DNA from: Paenibacillus massiliensis subsp. panacisoli DSM 21345
GTDB taxonomy: Bacteria; Bacillota; Bacilli; Paenibacillales; Paenibacillaceae
Length of the DNA stretch: 62,295 nt
Assembly (NCBI RefSeq): GCF_000426545.1
Contig: NZ_AUFO01000034.1
Location: 1-62,295, forward strand
Direction of reading: 5' to 3'
Shown: in pieces, positions 7,588-16,337 of the stretch
Position numbering within the stretch: the first letter of the stretch is position 1
How the letters are laid out: each line of letters begins with the position of its first letter
Translations under genes and position numbers: made by a program
The notes under the pieces: generated by a model
What the model saw: the letters and a program-made list of their open reading frames with translations, nothing else
The model's database searches: none
What the model was told of the DNA's origin: nothing

Positions 7588-8928
7588 TTAGTTCGTGGAG
7601 GCTGGTACAGAAGCTGTCGTGGAACGAGACGTTCTACGCTGGCCACTGGTTCCTGTGCCAGAGTTGCTTGTATTATTACCAAGCGAACTGGTGTCGAAAG
7701 ACGCCAGGAATTCGGCATTATTCTCACTATTACGCAGCTTCCGCAGGAAGCCTTCTACAAAATCATGACTGTCATTCATATTCTTGCGAATTGCCCAGAT
7801 CGTATCCAATTCTTCCTTGTTCAGCAGCACCTCTTCACGGCGCGTACCAGATCGACGGATATCGATAGCCGGGAATATTCTCCGTTCCGCCAGCTTGCGA
7901 TCGAGATGTAGCTCCATATTCCCCGTTCCTTTGAACTCCTCATAGATAATATCATCCATCCGTGACCCTGTATCAATCAGAGCCGTTGCCAGGATCGTCA
8001 GACTACCGCCTTCCTCCACATTACGCGCAGAACCGAAGAACCGTTTGGGACGATGGAATGCAGCAGGATCAATACCACCACTAAGTGTACGACCAGATGG
8101 AGGAATGACCAAGTTGTAGGCACGAGCAAGTCTAGTGATGCTATCCAGCAAGATTACAACATCCTTCTTGGCCTCTACGAGACGCAGTGCACGCTCCAAC
8201 ACCAGTTCAGCAACCTTAATATGATTTTCTGGCAGCTCATCAAAGGTAGACGCAACAACTTCACCCTTTACCGAGCGCGACATGTCCGTAACCTCTTCCG
8301 GTCTCTCATCAATCAGCAGCACAAATAACTCAATTTCTGGGTTGTTGGTAGAAATGCTGTTGGCAATTTCCTTGAGAAGCAGTGTTTTACCGGCTTTAGG
8401 GGGTGCAACAATCAGTCCGCGCTGTCCAAGTCCGACGGGAGCTAATATATCCATGATGCGAGTAGACAGATTTTTGGGGGATGTTTCTAAGACTAGCTTT
8501 TTCTGTGGATAGAGTGGAGTCAGTGCTGGAAAATGCAGCCGTTCAGCAGCATGTTCGGGGCTTTCACCATTCACTGCATTCACTTGCAGCAATCCAAAGT
8601 AACGCTCGTTTTCCTTAGGTGCTCGACATTTCCCTGATACCAGATCGCCCGTACGAAGATCGAACTTGCGAATCTGTGATGCAGAGATGTAAATATCCTC
8701 AGCACTCGGGAGGTAATTAATCGGCCTCAAGAAGCCGTATCCTTCAGGAAGAATCTCCAGAACTCCCTGCATGAACATCAGTCCGCTTTGTTCGGCCTGC
8801 GCCCGCAGAATCGCGAAGATGAGCTCCTTCTTCTTCATCTGACCGTAGTAAGGTATCTGGTGCTGTTTCGCCAGTTTATACAAATCGGTCAGCTTCATTT
8901 CTTCCAAATTGGAAATTTGCAGATCCAT
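7588..8928 (-). CDS. rho: Transcription termination factor Rho
   Basis: Hexameric RNA helicase that ends transcription. N-terminal Rho_N helices (1-45), cold-shock-like RNA-binding domain (about 50-125), then the RecA-type ATPase with Walker A APPKAGKT (175-182), Walker B VVILLDSITR and the Q/R loops. At 446 residues it is longer than B. subtilis Rho (427), owing to a Ser/Thr-rich low-complexity tail of about 30 residues. GGTGG precedes the ATG. Neighbours murA, fba and spo0F match the B. subtilis order, but glpX and tal are missing between them. Confidence 0.97.
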   Translation of the reverse strand: MDLQISNLEEMKLTDLYKLAKQHQIPYYGQMKKKELIFAILRAQAEQSGLMFMQGVLEILPEGYGFLRPINYLPSAEDIYISASQIRKFDLRTGDLVSGKCRAPKENERYFGLLQVNAVNGESPEHAAERLHFPALTPLYPQKKLVLETSPKNLSTRIMDILAPVGLGQRGLIVAPPKAGKTLLLKEIANSISTNNPEIELFVLLIDERPEEVTDMSRSVKGEVVASTFDELPENHIKVAELVLERALRLVEAKKDVVILLDSITRLARAYNLVIPPSGRTLSGGIDPAAFHRPKRFFGSARNVEEGGSLTILATALIDTGSRMDDIIYEEFKGTGNMELHLDRKLAERRIFPAIDIRRSGTRREEVLLNKEELDTIWAIRKNMNDSHDFVEGFLRKLRNSENNAEFLASFDTSSLGNNTSNSGTGTSGQRRTSRSTTASVPASTN

Positions 8929-9033
8929 ATAATAACCACCTATTCAATTAATAAGTCCATCAGACAGGCACAAAAACCCCATTAAACTATAATTACCCAA
9001 TTATAGAGCGGTTATGCACCTCTTTAAGAATTT

Positions 9034-9080
9034 ATAATATTACAGAGGCTATACAGATATCAAATGTATCCGCAGCCTCT
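9034..9080 (-). promoter_or_regulatory. rho promoter inside a hairpin
   Basis: TTGATA (9058-9063) and TATTAT (9034-9039) spaced 18 bases form a likely sigma-A promoter with a leader of about 100 bases. The -35 lies in the loop of an inverted repeat, AGAGGCT (9044-9050) with AGCCTCT (9074-9080), which may instead be a weak murA terminator because no good T run follows. Confidence 0.45.
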
Positions 9081-9189
9081 ATATCTATCACCTTGTTTGC
9101 GTTAGCTTAGCGATATTTCCAGGCAAGATCGCCTATGGAATATATCGGATAATATAACACTCGATGTTAGATGTGTCAACGCAACCCTA

Positions 9190-10443
9190 CTACTCCGTTT
9201 GACGCCACACATCTGCACCCAGCATACGCAGATTCGATACCAAATGATCATAGCCGCGGTCGATGTATTCTACACCCGTAACCTCGGTTATACCCTCTTC
9301 GACAGTTAGGCCAGCAATGACAAGTGCCGCACCGGCTCGCAGATCAGAGGCCTTGACCTTAGCTGCATTCAGCGGGCTGCCTTCAATGATTGCTGATCGA
9401 CCTTCCACGCGAATCTTCGCTCCCATACGAACTAATTCCGGGACATGCTTGAAGCGATTACTATATACAAAATCACTCAATACACTGACTCCGCGACTCT
9501 GCGTCAGCAGACTGGTCATTGGGGATTGAAGGTCCGTAGCAAAGCCTGGATAGATCAAAGCCTTCACATCAACATGAGCATATTCTGGAGCACCAATGAC
9601 GCGAATGCTCTCATCATACTCCTCAATACCCACACCCATCTCCTGCATCTTGGCCGTCAGAGCTTCCATGTGCTTGGGGATTACGTTGTCGATCAATACA
9701 TTGCCACGGGTGGCGGCGGCTGCAATCATGTAGGTTCCAGCCTGTATCCGGTCAGGAATAATAGAGTGTCGGCAGCCATGCAGCTCCGATACACCCTCAA
9801 TCCGAATGGTCTCGGTTCCTGCTCCTTTAATGCTGGCTCCCATGGAGTTCAATAGTGTTGCCACGTCTATAATTTCAGGCTCTTTGGCCGCATTTTCAAT
9901 AGTTGTCGCGCCTTTGGCTCTTGCTGCCGCCAGCATAATATTAATGGTAGCACCTACACTGCTCACATCCAGATAAATCTTGGCCCCTCGTAATTCCTTC
10001 GCATAAAGGTGAATCGCCCCATGCTCATTCTTCACGGTTGCACCAAGTGCCTCAAATCCTTTAATATGCTGATCTATCGGTCTAGGTTCAAAGTTACAGC
10101 CACCAGGCAGGCCAATTACAGCCTCCTTAAAGCGTCCAAGCATAGCTCCCATCATATAATAAGAAGCACGCAGCTTCTTCACCGGACCATTCGGCATAGG
10201 AATTGACTTGATATCCGAAGGATCAATTCGCATCTGACTGCCTTCCCAAGCTACAGAGGCCCCGAGCTCCTCCAATATTTCTGCGTACACCGCCACATCA
10301 CTGAGGAGCGGCAGATTGTCTAATACTACTTCCGACTCCGCCAATATCGCGGCAGGAATCAAAGCGATCGCACTATTCTTAGCTCCGCTGATGGATACCA
10401 TACCCTGAAGTTTACGTCCGCCGGTGATCATCAATTTTTCCAT
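9190..10443 (-). CDS. murA: UDP-N-acetylglucosamine 1-carboxyvinyltransferase
   Basis: First committed enzyme of peptidoglycan synthesis, transferring enolpyruvate from PEP to UDP-GlcNAc in the cytoplasm. 417 residues. Lys22 and Asn23 (SGAKNSA), the catalytic Cys116 in the GGCNFEPRP loop, and the C-terminal DLRAGAALVIAGL motif are present. Cys at 116 predicts the usual fosfomycin target. AGGAGG precedes the ATG at 10441-10443; the open frame continues 39 codons upstream without signals. By position (beside rho and fba) it corresponds to the second Bacillus paralogue (MurAB/MurZ); a further murA elsewhere is expected but not seen here. Confidence 0.95.
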   Translation of the reverse strand: MEKLMITGGRKLQGMVSISGAKNSAIALIPAAILAESEVVLDNLPLLSDVAVYAEILEELGASVAWEGSQMRIDPSDIKSIPMPNGPVKKLRASYYMMGAMLGRFKEAVIGLPGGCNFEPRPIDQHIKGFEALGATVKNEHGAIHLYAKELRGAKIYLDVSSVGATINIMLAAARAKGATTIENAAKEPEIIDVATLLNSMGASIKGAGTETIRIEGVSELHGCRHSIIPDRIQAGTYMIAAAATRGNVLIDNVIPKHMEALTAKMQEMGVGIEEYDESIRVIGAPEYAHVDVKALIYPGFATDLQSPMTSLLTQSRGVSVLSDFVYSNRFKHVPELVRMGAKIRVEGRSAIIEGSPLNAAKVKASDLRAGAALVIAGLTVEEGITEVTGVEYIDRGYDHLVSNLRMLGADVWRQTE

Positions 10444-10659
10444 AATCCAGAAGTTCCTCCTACGTGACTTGCAACTGGTGATGCAGACATGATGCTGAGG
10501 TGCTTGCACTGTGAAAGTGGTGAAAATGGAAAGACACCGGCTAAGCGGTGTGCTCTCCATATCATTCTATTCAAATTTGGCTACATTTAGCCGCTAAGGC
10601 TTACATTCATGCAGACTTGTCCAATTAGACTCGCCATTCAATGTGTTGCCTAAGCTAGA

Positions 10660-11514
10660 TTAAGCTTGGTTGTTGGATCCAAATTCGCGGATTTTGCCGA
10701 TAACTGTTTGTTTGATAGCTTCACGGCCTGGTTTCAGGAATACACGAGGATCGTAAGCTTCAGGCTTCTCAGCCAATACTTCGCGCACAACTTTGGAGAA
10801 GGAGATTTGGTTCTCAGTGTTCACGTTGATTTTGGAAGTTCCCAGAGAGATTGCTTTCTTGATGTCATGAGTTGGGATACCAGTTCCGCCGTGAAGTACG
10901 AGTGGAAGACTTACTGCGTTACAGATCTCTTCCATTTCTTTGAAGCCCAGGTTAGGCTCGCCTTTGTAAGGACCGTGAACGGAGCCAAGAGCTGGAGCCA
11001 GTGTATCGATGCCTGTCTCGTTAACGATACGTACGCAATCGTCCAGCTTCGCATACATTACGTCGCCAACAACATCGTCTTCCTGACCGCCTACCATACC
11101 AACTTCTGCTTCAACGGATACGCCTTTGGCATGTGCATATTCAACGACTTGCTTCGTCGTCGCGATATTAGTATCAATCGGGCTGTGGGAATCATCGATC
11201 ATTACGGAAGTGAAACCAGCATCGATTGCTTCTTTACATTTCTCAACGGAAGAACCGTGGTCCAAGTGAATAGCTACAGGAACAGTTACTTTCAGGTCAG
11301 CCATCAGACCCTCAACCATTTTTACAACGGTATTGAATCCGCCCATGTAACGAGCTGCACCTTCGGATACACCCAGAATTACTGGGGATTTCTCTTCTTG
11401 AGCTGCTTCAAGGATTGCATGGGTCCACTCCAAGTTATTAATGTTGTATTGACCTACTGCGTATTTTCCTTTCAACGCTTTGTTCAACATGTCTGTCATC
11501 GATACTAATGGCAT
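10660..11514 (-). CDS. fba: Class II fructose-bisphosphate aldolase
   Basis: Zinc-dependent aldolase of glycolysis and gluconeogenesis, cleaving fructose 1,6-bisphosphate to the two trioses. 284 residues, the usual length. Metal ligands sit in AIHLDHGSS, VEAEVG and VLHGGTG, and the phosphate loop ISLGTSKINVNTE is intact. AGGAGG is seven bases before the ATG. It has its own extended -10 promoter. The complementary strand carries a long open frame that is only a codon-bias shadow. Confidence 0.97.
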   Translation of the reverse strand: MPLVSMTDMLNKALKGKYAVGQYNINNLEWTHAILEAAQEEKSPVILGVSEGAARYMGGFNTVVKMVEGLMADLKVTVPVAIHLDHGSSVEKCKEAIDAGFTSVMIDDSHSPIDTNIATTKQVVEYAHAKGVSVEAEVGMVGGQEDDVVGDVMYAKLDDCVRIVNETGIDTLAPALGSVHGPYKGEPNLGFKEMEEICNAVSLPLVLHGGTGIPTHDIKKAISLGTSKINVNTENQISFSKVVREVLAEKPEAYDPRVFLKPGREAIKQTVIGKIREFGSNNQA

Positions 11515-11576
11515 GGTTCATCCTCCTAGGATTATCGTTTGTCTGTATTTGTTTAGCCGACTTACAATACGGGGTT

Positions 11577-11600
11577 ATTATACCACATCCCATGTCAAAT
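11577..11600 (-). promoter_or_regulatory. fba promoter (extended -10)
   Basis: TATAAT (11577-11582) preceded by TGG, an extended -10. A TTGACA is present but only ten bases upstream, too close to act as its -35. The leader is about 60 bases. Confidence 0.65.
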
Positions 11601-12076
11601 ACTAAACAAGCATTTACAATCATTGAAGGGAATATTGCACGTTGTTTCATAAGTATTTTTCATAATTCATTCCCAACATTTATGGGGTTCGCAATATTGA
11701 CAGGAGGAAGTGCCCTGATCAACACAACGTATAGACGAATAGAATCACTTCGATCTATATGTTGAGGATTGAAGGGCTACCTGTCGATTTATACAATTCC
11801 TCACACCAGCACAGAAAATAAATAATCCAGCTTTGAATATTATATCAGTAGCCTCGGACAAAAGGCTTGCTTTTATACCCTGTCCAGAGGCACCTCATCG
11901 ACGCTCAGCTCTAACTGCCAATCTGTATTCTGAAAGGCCTATACTAGGGCTTGAAGGAATTACTCCAGTTGTTAGAAGCCGTCAATGATATGCCGTCTTC
12001 CTAGTTGGACCCTCAGCGGCTTAGCCTATGCACACGACAAAGAAATCCTGCTGGGCGCAGGACTCAACAATCAGCT
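11601..12076. other. Gene-free stretch between fba and spo0F
   Basis: No reading frame here has a credible start and family character. The only structure seen is CCTGC/GCAGG (12047-12062) just after spo0F, with a poor T tail, a weak terminator candidate for spo0F. In B. subtilis fba and spo0F are close neighbours, so the extra 500 bases may be a decayed insertion. Confidence 0.5.
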
Positions 12077-12457
12077 TTAACGGTTAATTCCACTATGCTG
12101 CAAATGTCCATTAACGGCAACTCTCATCTCATCAATATCGAACGGCTTGGTAAAATGCATCAGAGCACCCAGCTCTGTCGCTTCCTTGATCATGTCTAAT
12201 TCTCCATAAGCTGTCATCATAATAACCTTCACGGCTGGCTTCATAGCTTTGATGTGCTTGAGAATCTCCAGTCCATCCATTCCCGGGATCTTCATGTCCA
12301 GCAACACAAGATCAGGAACCTCCTGCTCGACAATCTCCAGAGCGATCTTGCCGTTAGGAGCCTGGAATGTCTCGTATCCCTCACTGCTGAACACTTCCAT
12401 GAGTAGAATACGGATACCGTTCTGGTCATCGACAATCAACACTTTCTTCTTTTCCAC
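12077..12457 (-). CDS. spo0F: Sporulation phosphorelay protein Spo0F
   Basis: Single-domain response regulator that takes phosphate from sporulation kinases and passes it to Spo0B. 126 residues. Acidic pocket Asp10/Asp11, phosphoacceptor Asp54 exactly as in B. subtilis, Thr82 and Lys104 in the switch region; no output domain. The start is GTG with GGGAGG seven bases upstream. The upstream sequence matches a sigma-H promoter. A kinase of the type that feeds Spo0F is at 46498-48351 in the same window. Confidence 0.95.
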   Translation of the reverse strand: MEKKKVLIVDDQNGIRILLMEVFSSEGYETFQAPNGKIALEIVEQEVPDLVLLDMKIPGMDGLEILKHIKAMKPAVKVIMMTAYGELDMIKEATELGALMHFTKPFDIDEMRVAVNGHLQHSGINR

Positions 12458-12551
12458 ATTCTTACCTCCCAAGGTCATGAAAACAACAACAGATGCCTTT
12501 CCCTTCAAGTTGCGCAGTATGCCATTGCATCAGATAAGGTTTGATACAAAG

Positions 12552-12580
12552 ATATTCTAGATTGTACGGGGAAATCCTGC
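12552..12580 (-). promoter_or_regulatory. Sigma-H promoter of spo0F
   Basis: -35 GCAGGATTT (12572-12580) fits the sigma-H consensus RnAGGAwWW fully; the -10 CTAGAATAT (12552-12560) matches GAATww. The 11-base spacer is standard. It lies 95 bases before the GTG. B. subtilis spo0F is also sigma-H dependent. In the rest of the 312-base gap before the next gene I see nothing. Confidence 0.75.
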
Positions 12581-12769
12581 ACAGATACAAAATTGTGGAA
12601 AATATCGTGTCTCCAAACTGTAGAAGCCACCTAAAATAAGATACACTATGCATATGAAAGGGCAACGAATTGATGTGCCAACAGTGGACGGTCGAGGCAT
12701 CCCAAATTAGTATTTTTAGCAGAGTAGTTAAGTAAAGTTCAGTGTATTAATGCAAGGGGAGGACACACA

Positions 12770-13150
12770 ATGAAGAGCACGTTAAGAAATATTACCGTCG
12801 ATGATCACGCATTTGTGTACTGGCATTCGGGTGGACCACGCTTTGTCCTACATATCTCACCCAAGGCAGACAAAAATATAAAAATGACGCTCGTCTTTGA
12901 AGCCGATCCACCAGACGAGGACCCCTTCACCTCCTGGTGCTTTTACGACGTCACTGCACAGAAAAACAATGAACAGGCGATCATTCATCTAGGCAAGCCT
13001 CGACATATAGCCGAGATCGTTGATTATCTGAAGAAGGAGCGGCCAGAGCTCTGGTGTAAGGGGCAACCACACCTTATTGAAAATGCATGGGACATACTGC
13101 GGGATATGGGCTACACCAATCTGCGCCCTGTTTGGAAAGGGGAATTCTAG
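12770..13150 (+). CDS. Uncharacterised protein
   Basis: A 126-residue soluble protein, not recognised. It has GGGGAGG seven bases before the ATG and codon use like its neighbours, so it is a genuine gene. Composition suggests an alpha/beta fold: two strands near the start (ITVDDHAFVYWH, RFVLHIS), a KMTLVFEADPPDEDP segment, then helices (AEIVDYLKKERPELW, IENAWDILRDMGY). No signal peptide or membrane segment. It stands alone between divergent spo0F and convergent pyrG, against the main direction of transcription. Confidence 0.75.
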   Translation: MKSTLRNITVDDHAFVYWHSGGPRFVLHISPKADKNIKMTLVFEADPPDEDPFTSWCFYDVTAQKNNEQAIIHLGKPRHIAEIVDYLKKERPELWCKGQPHLIENAWDILRDMGYTNLRPVWKGEF

Positions 13151-13208
13151 TTAGAGCCTGTGCTTAGGGATACACCTGCTGCATTATGATAATATGTACT
13201 CCAGAACA

Positions 13209-13250
13209 CAAATAGCGCACATCGGTGAGCTCCACCGACACGCGCTATTT
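13209..13250. terminator. Bidirectional hairpin between convergent genes
   Basis: AATAGCGC (13211-13218) pairs with GCGCTATT (13242-13249), and inside it TCGGTG pairs with CACCGA. T tails are short in both directions. It lies between the 12770-13150 gene and pyrG, which face each other. Confidence 0.65.
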
Positions 13251-13359
13251 AGGTAGCAATACCAGCTGCTATAACCAACCGGACTGCTGCAGATCATTTT
13301 TTATTTTATACCGATGATCCAGACATGCACCTACGGCACAACGTCGTAATCGATCGAGC

Positions 13360-14961
13360 TTAGTTTTGCAATTGCAGGGCTGCTTTGACAAATTCACGGA
13401 ACAGCGGCTGCGGACGGTTCGGACGGGAGGTGAACTCCGGATGGAACTGAACAGCCAGGAACCAAGGGTGATCTGGATATTCGACGATCTCTACCAGGCG
13501 TCCATCTGGTGAAGTACCACTGATCTTCAGACCTGTCTTCTCGATCACTTCACGATACTCATTGTTGAACTCATACCGGTGACGGTGTCTCTCGTACACC
13601 AGCTCATCGTCATAGCAGGCCATAGCCAGAGAGCCTTCTGCCAGTTTACAAGGATACAATCCCAGACGCATAGTGCCACCCAGATCCTCAATGTCCTTCT
13701 GCTCAGGCAGCAGATCAATAACCGGATATTCAGTCGAAGGGTTAATCTCCGAGCTGTTCGCTCCTTCCAATCCTGCGAGTGCACGAGCAATCTCGATGAC
13801 GGATACCTGCATACCCAGACAGATGCCGAAGAATGGAATCTGGTTCACACGGGCATAGCGAATGGCGCTAATCTTACCTTCGATACCACGATCACCGAAG
13901 CCACCAGGTACCAGAATACCAGCAACTCCGCCCAGAAGTCCTTGTACATTCTCGTCTGTAATCTCCTCTGCATTGACCCAACGAATCTTCACATCTGCAT
14001 TGGCATCAAAGCCTGCATGCGAGAGAGATTCCACGATACTCAGGTACGCATCATGCAGAGCTACATATTTACCTACAATCGCGATCTCAACCGTCTTCTC
14101 CAGCTTGCTAATCCGTTCAACCAAGCTCTCCCAATCCTTCATATCTGGTGGTGGCGTGGTCAGCTTGAGGTGGTTCACGACAATCTCGTCGAGGCCTTCT
14201 TCACGGAGATTAAGCGGTACTTCGTACAAAGTAGAAGCATCGCGGCATTCCACTACAGCATTCGCGTCAATATCACAGAACAGGGCAATCTTGGCCTTCA
14301 TGTCGGCCGACAGCTCATGCTCGGTGCGGCACACGATCACGTTCGGTTGAATACCGATGCTACGCAGTTCTTTTACGCTATGCTGAGTCGGCTTAGTCTT
14401 CACTTCACCGGCAGCCTTGATGTATGGAATGAGGGTTACATGAATGTACATCACATTCTCACGTCCAACCTCACTCTTGATCTGACGGATCGCTTCCAGG
14501 AACGGAAGACTCTCGATGTCGCCCACTGTACCACCGATCTCAGTGATGACTACATCGGAACCTGCTTCACGACCAGCACGGAACACACGCTCCTTGATCT
14601 CGTTCGTGATATGAGGAATAACCTGAACTGTACCGCCCAGATACTCACCACGACGCTCCTTGCTGATGACACTGGAATAGACTTTACCAGTGGTTACATT
14701 GCTATTCTTGGACAAGTTAATGTCGATAAAACGCTCATAGTGGCCTAAATCCAGATCCGTCTCTGCGCCATCATCCGTAACGAATACTTCACCATGCTGA
14801 TAAGGACTCATAGTCCCGGGATCGACATTCAAATAGGGATCGAACTTCTGGATCGTAACCTTCAATCCCCTGTTCTTGAGAAGTCTTCCTAGCGAAGCCG
14901 CAGTAATACCTTTACCAAGAGATGATACAACCCCGCCCGTCACGAAAATATACTTTGCCAC
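13360..14961 (-). CDS. pyrG: CTP synthase
   Basis: Converts UTP to CTP with glutamine and ATP, the last step of pyrimidine nucleotide synthesis. 533 residues: N-terminal amidoligase (KYIFVTGGVVSSLGKGI P-loop, then EIGGTVGDIES) and C-terminal class I glutamine amidotransferase with the catalytic Cys in FFGICLGMQ and the His-Glu pair in FHPEF. Start is GTG with TAGGAGGG nine bases before. Expression is probably set by the promoter and attenuator at 15214-15325. Neighbour rpoE matches Bacillus order. Confidence 0.97.
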   Translation of the reverse strand: MAKYIFVTGGVVSSLGKGITAASLGRLLKNRGLKVTIQKFDPYLNVDPGTMSPYQHGEVFVTDDGAETDLDLGHYERFIDINLSKNSNVTTGKVYSSVISKERRGEYLGGTVQVIPHITNEIKERVFRAGREAGSDVVITEIGGTVGDIESLPFLEAIRQIKSEVGRENVMYIHVTLIPYIKAAGEVKTKPTQHSVKELRSIGIQPNVIVCRTEHELSADMKAKIALFCDIDANAVVECRDASTLYEVPLNLREEGLDEIVVNHLKLTTPPPDMKDWESLVERISKLEKTVEIAIVGKYVALHDAYLSIVESLSHAGFDANADVKIRWVNAEEITDENVQGLLGGVAGILVPGGFGDRGIEGKISAIRYARVNQIPFFGICLGMQVSVIEIARALAGLEGANSSEINPSTEYPVIDLLPEQKDIEDLGGTMRLGLYPCKLAEGSLAMACYDDELVYERHRHRYEFNNEYREVIEKTGLKISGTSPDGRLVEIVEYPDHPWFLAVQFHPEFTSRPNRPQPLFREFVKAALQLQN

Positions 14962-14975
14962 TGTTTAATACCCTC

Positions 14976-15062
14976 CTAAATATAGTCCAAAAATTCAGGC
15001 GACATTATGATGTTAGCGTAACCCGCCAGATCGTCATCCATCCAGCACGGATCATCATCCAT
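14976..15062 (-). CDS. Possible 28-codon leader ORF before pyrG
   Basis: An ATG at 15060-15062 opens a frame beginning MDDDPCWMDDDLAGY and ending at a TAG that is part of the pyrG ribosome site. No good ribosome site precedes it, and acidic repeats could arise by chance. Listed because its stop touches the pyrG Shine-Dalgarno, which would allow coupling. Weak call. Confidence 0.2.
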   Translation of the reverse strand: MDDDPCWMDDDLAGYANIIMSPEFLDYI

Positions 15063-15213
15063 GAAAGAAGGCAGCAGAATGATCTTTCAACCCTGCCGCC
15101 TCGCCCTGGTTACCACAGGTGCAAGCACCCTATAAGAAAAACATATATCGTTGTTTTCCTTGCAATATCAGGAAGCTGATGCTCCGTAACTTATACTTCT
15201 GACATTATAAAAA

Positions 15214-15247
15214 CAAAAAAAGCACTCCCGCTGTACGGGGCACTTTT
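15214..15247 (-). promoter_or_regulatory. pyrG attenuator hairpin
   Basis: Read leftward the RNA has a C-rich arm GTGCCCCG, a short loop and CGGGAGTGC followed by seven T, an intrinsic terminator with one bulge. It starts 43 bases after the predicted start site at 15289, whose first bases are GGGC. In B. subtilis low CTP makes polymerase add extra G residues at this GGGC, and the poly-G then pairs with the C-rich arm and prevents termination. The parts for the same mechanism are all present. Confidence 0.75.
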
Positions 15248-15288
15248 TATCACTCGGAATGATTTAATATACATACTAATCATAAGCC

Positions 15289-15325
15289 CAAGCAATAGTT
15301 TACCTTGTGTGTATTGCCGTGTCAA
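15289..15325 (-). promoter_or_regulatory. pyrG promoter with GGGC start
   Basis: -35 TTGACA (15320-15325), 17-base spacer, -10 TAAACT (15297-15302), then seven bases to GGGC beginning at 15289. The slippage-prone initiation sequence is that of B. subtilis pyrG. Confidence 0.8.
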
Positions 15326-15396
15326 GGAAAGTTGGGACTAGATTTTACAAAAGTTTGCCGCCTCTTCAAACGACTACCTCCAAGGCGTTACAACAG

Positions 15397-15442
15397 GAAA
15401 AAAAGGGCAGACACCCCTGCTATCAAGCAGAGATCTCGCCCT
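15397..15442 (-). terminator. Terminator after rpoE
   Basis: GGGCGAGA pairs with TCTGCCC around an inner CTGCT/AGCAG stem, followed by seven T on the minus strand. It isolates pyrG from rpoE. Confidence 0.8.
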
Positions 15443-15455
15443 TCTCCAAGTCGAA

Positions 15456-15995
15456 TTAACGATCGTCCGGCTCGCCTTCTTCTTCGGACTCTTCGTCTTC
15501 CTCTTCTTCTTCCTCAAGATCTTCATCATCAAGGATAACTTCTTCATCCGCATCATCGTCGTCGTCTTCGCCATCGAACAGATCATCATCCACATCATCG
15601 GAATCATCACTGTTGAAGTCGTCGTCCGCGTCGTAGCTTTCCTCTTCCTCGTCCTGATAATCATCGTCCTCATCGTCTTCATCATTGATGATACGTGGAC
15701 GCTTGGCGCCTGTAAGGGCGTCTTCGGATTTGTCTACAGGATACCAGCGCTTCAGTCCCCACAGATTCGTGCCGACACAAGCGAACCGCCCATCGATGTT
15801 GATTTCCGTATATAGCTGAGCGATAACATCATTAATCTCATCTTCGGTCAAGCCGCGCAATTTGGCGACCTCATTCATCAAGTCACGGTAGTAATAAGGC
15901 GTATTGGCTGCTTTGAGCACCATAAACGCCAGATCCACCATAGGAATTTCATGGACCTTCTCAGGGTCAATCTTCAAGTTGAGTGGCGTACTCAC
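15456..15995 (-). CDS. rpoE: RNA polymerase delta subunit
   Basis: Firmicute-specific RNA polymerase subunit that speeds polymerase recycling and reduces nonspecific binding. 179 residues: N-terminal HARE-HTH globular domain (about 10-95, including LRGLTEDEINDVIAQLYTEI and WGLKRWYPVDK), then a disordered tail made almost wholly of Asp and Glu. Start chosen at GTG (15993-15995), giving the usual beginning; an upstream ATG at 16019 lacks a ribosome site. A possible extended -10 (TGTGATAAT, around 16039-16047) lies upstream. The rest of the 15996-16337 gap holds only a candidate promoter for the next gene. Confidence 0.95.
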   Translation of the reverse strand: MSTPLNLKIDPEKVHEIPMVDLAFMVLKAANTPYYYRDLMNEVAKLRGLTEDEINDVIAQLYTEINIDGRFACVGTNLWGLKRWYPVDKSEDALTGAKRPRIINDEDDEDDDYQDEEEESYDADDDFNSDDSDDVDDDLFDGEDDDDDADEEVILDDEDLEEEEEEDEESEEEGEPDDR

Positions 15996-16337
15996 TAAAG
16001 GACACTTCCTCTCACGCATAATTCACAAGTCACTATCCATTATCACACATAAGTAAAACCTATTTAGGCACAAAATGCAAGTATGTAAGGCCAAGTCCAA
16101 TCAAGGAAAAAGGACGGAAGGAAGTTCCCCCCGCCTCTCGACTGTATCCGCTTTGAAGGACGCGCCCTCAAAGTTGGTGCATTAAGGGCCTAAGCCCTCT
16201 ATGTATCCTATGTCTGTTCAACACATTTGACACGAGCGCAGGCCTATTCTGTAAAAAAAGGGGCAAGTTCCTCATGCCGTTCCCCCATGTCCTTCATACA
16301 ATACCTCAGCACAGCTCATCTGAGGGGAGCGCAGAGT

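Noticed and set aside
10538..10598. Inverted repeat CTAAGCGG/CCGCTAAG between murA and fba
   Set aside because: Arms are about 40 bases apart with no T run or operator-like context; too weak to call.
10666..11508. 280-codon plus-strand frame opposite fba
   Set aside because: It mirrors a highly biased, highly expressed gene; no ribosome site and no protein family character.
13579..14748. 389-codon plus-strand frame opposite pyrG
   Set aside because: Antisense shadow of a conserved gene; composition rich in Leu, Arg and Thr from codon bias, no start signal.
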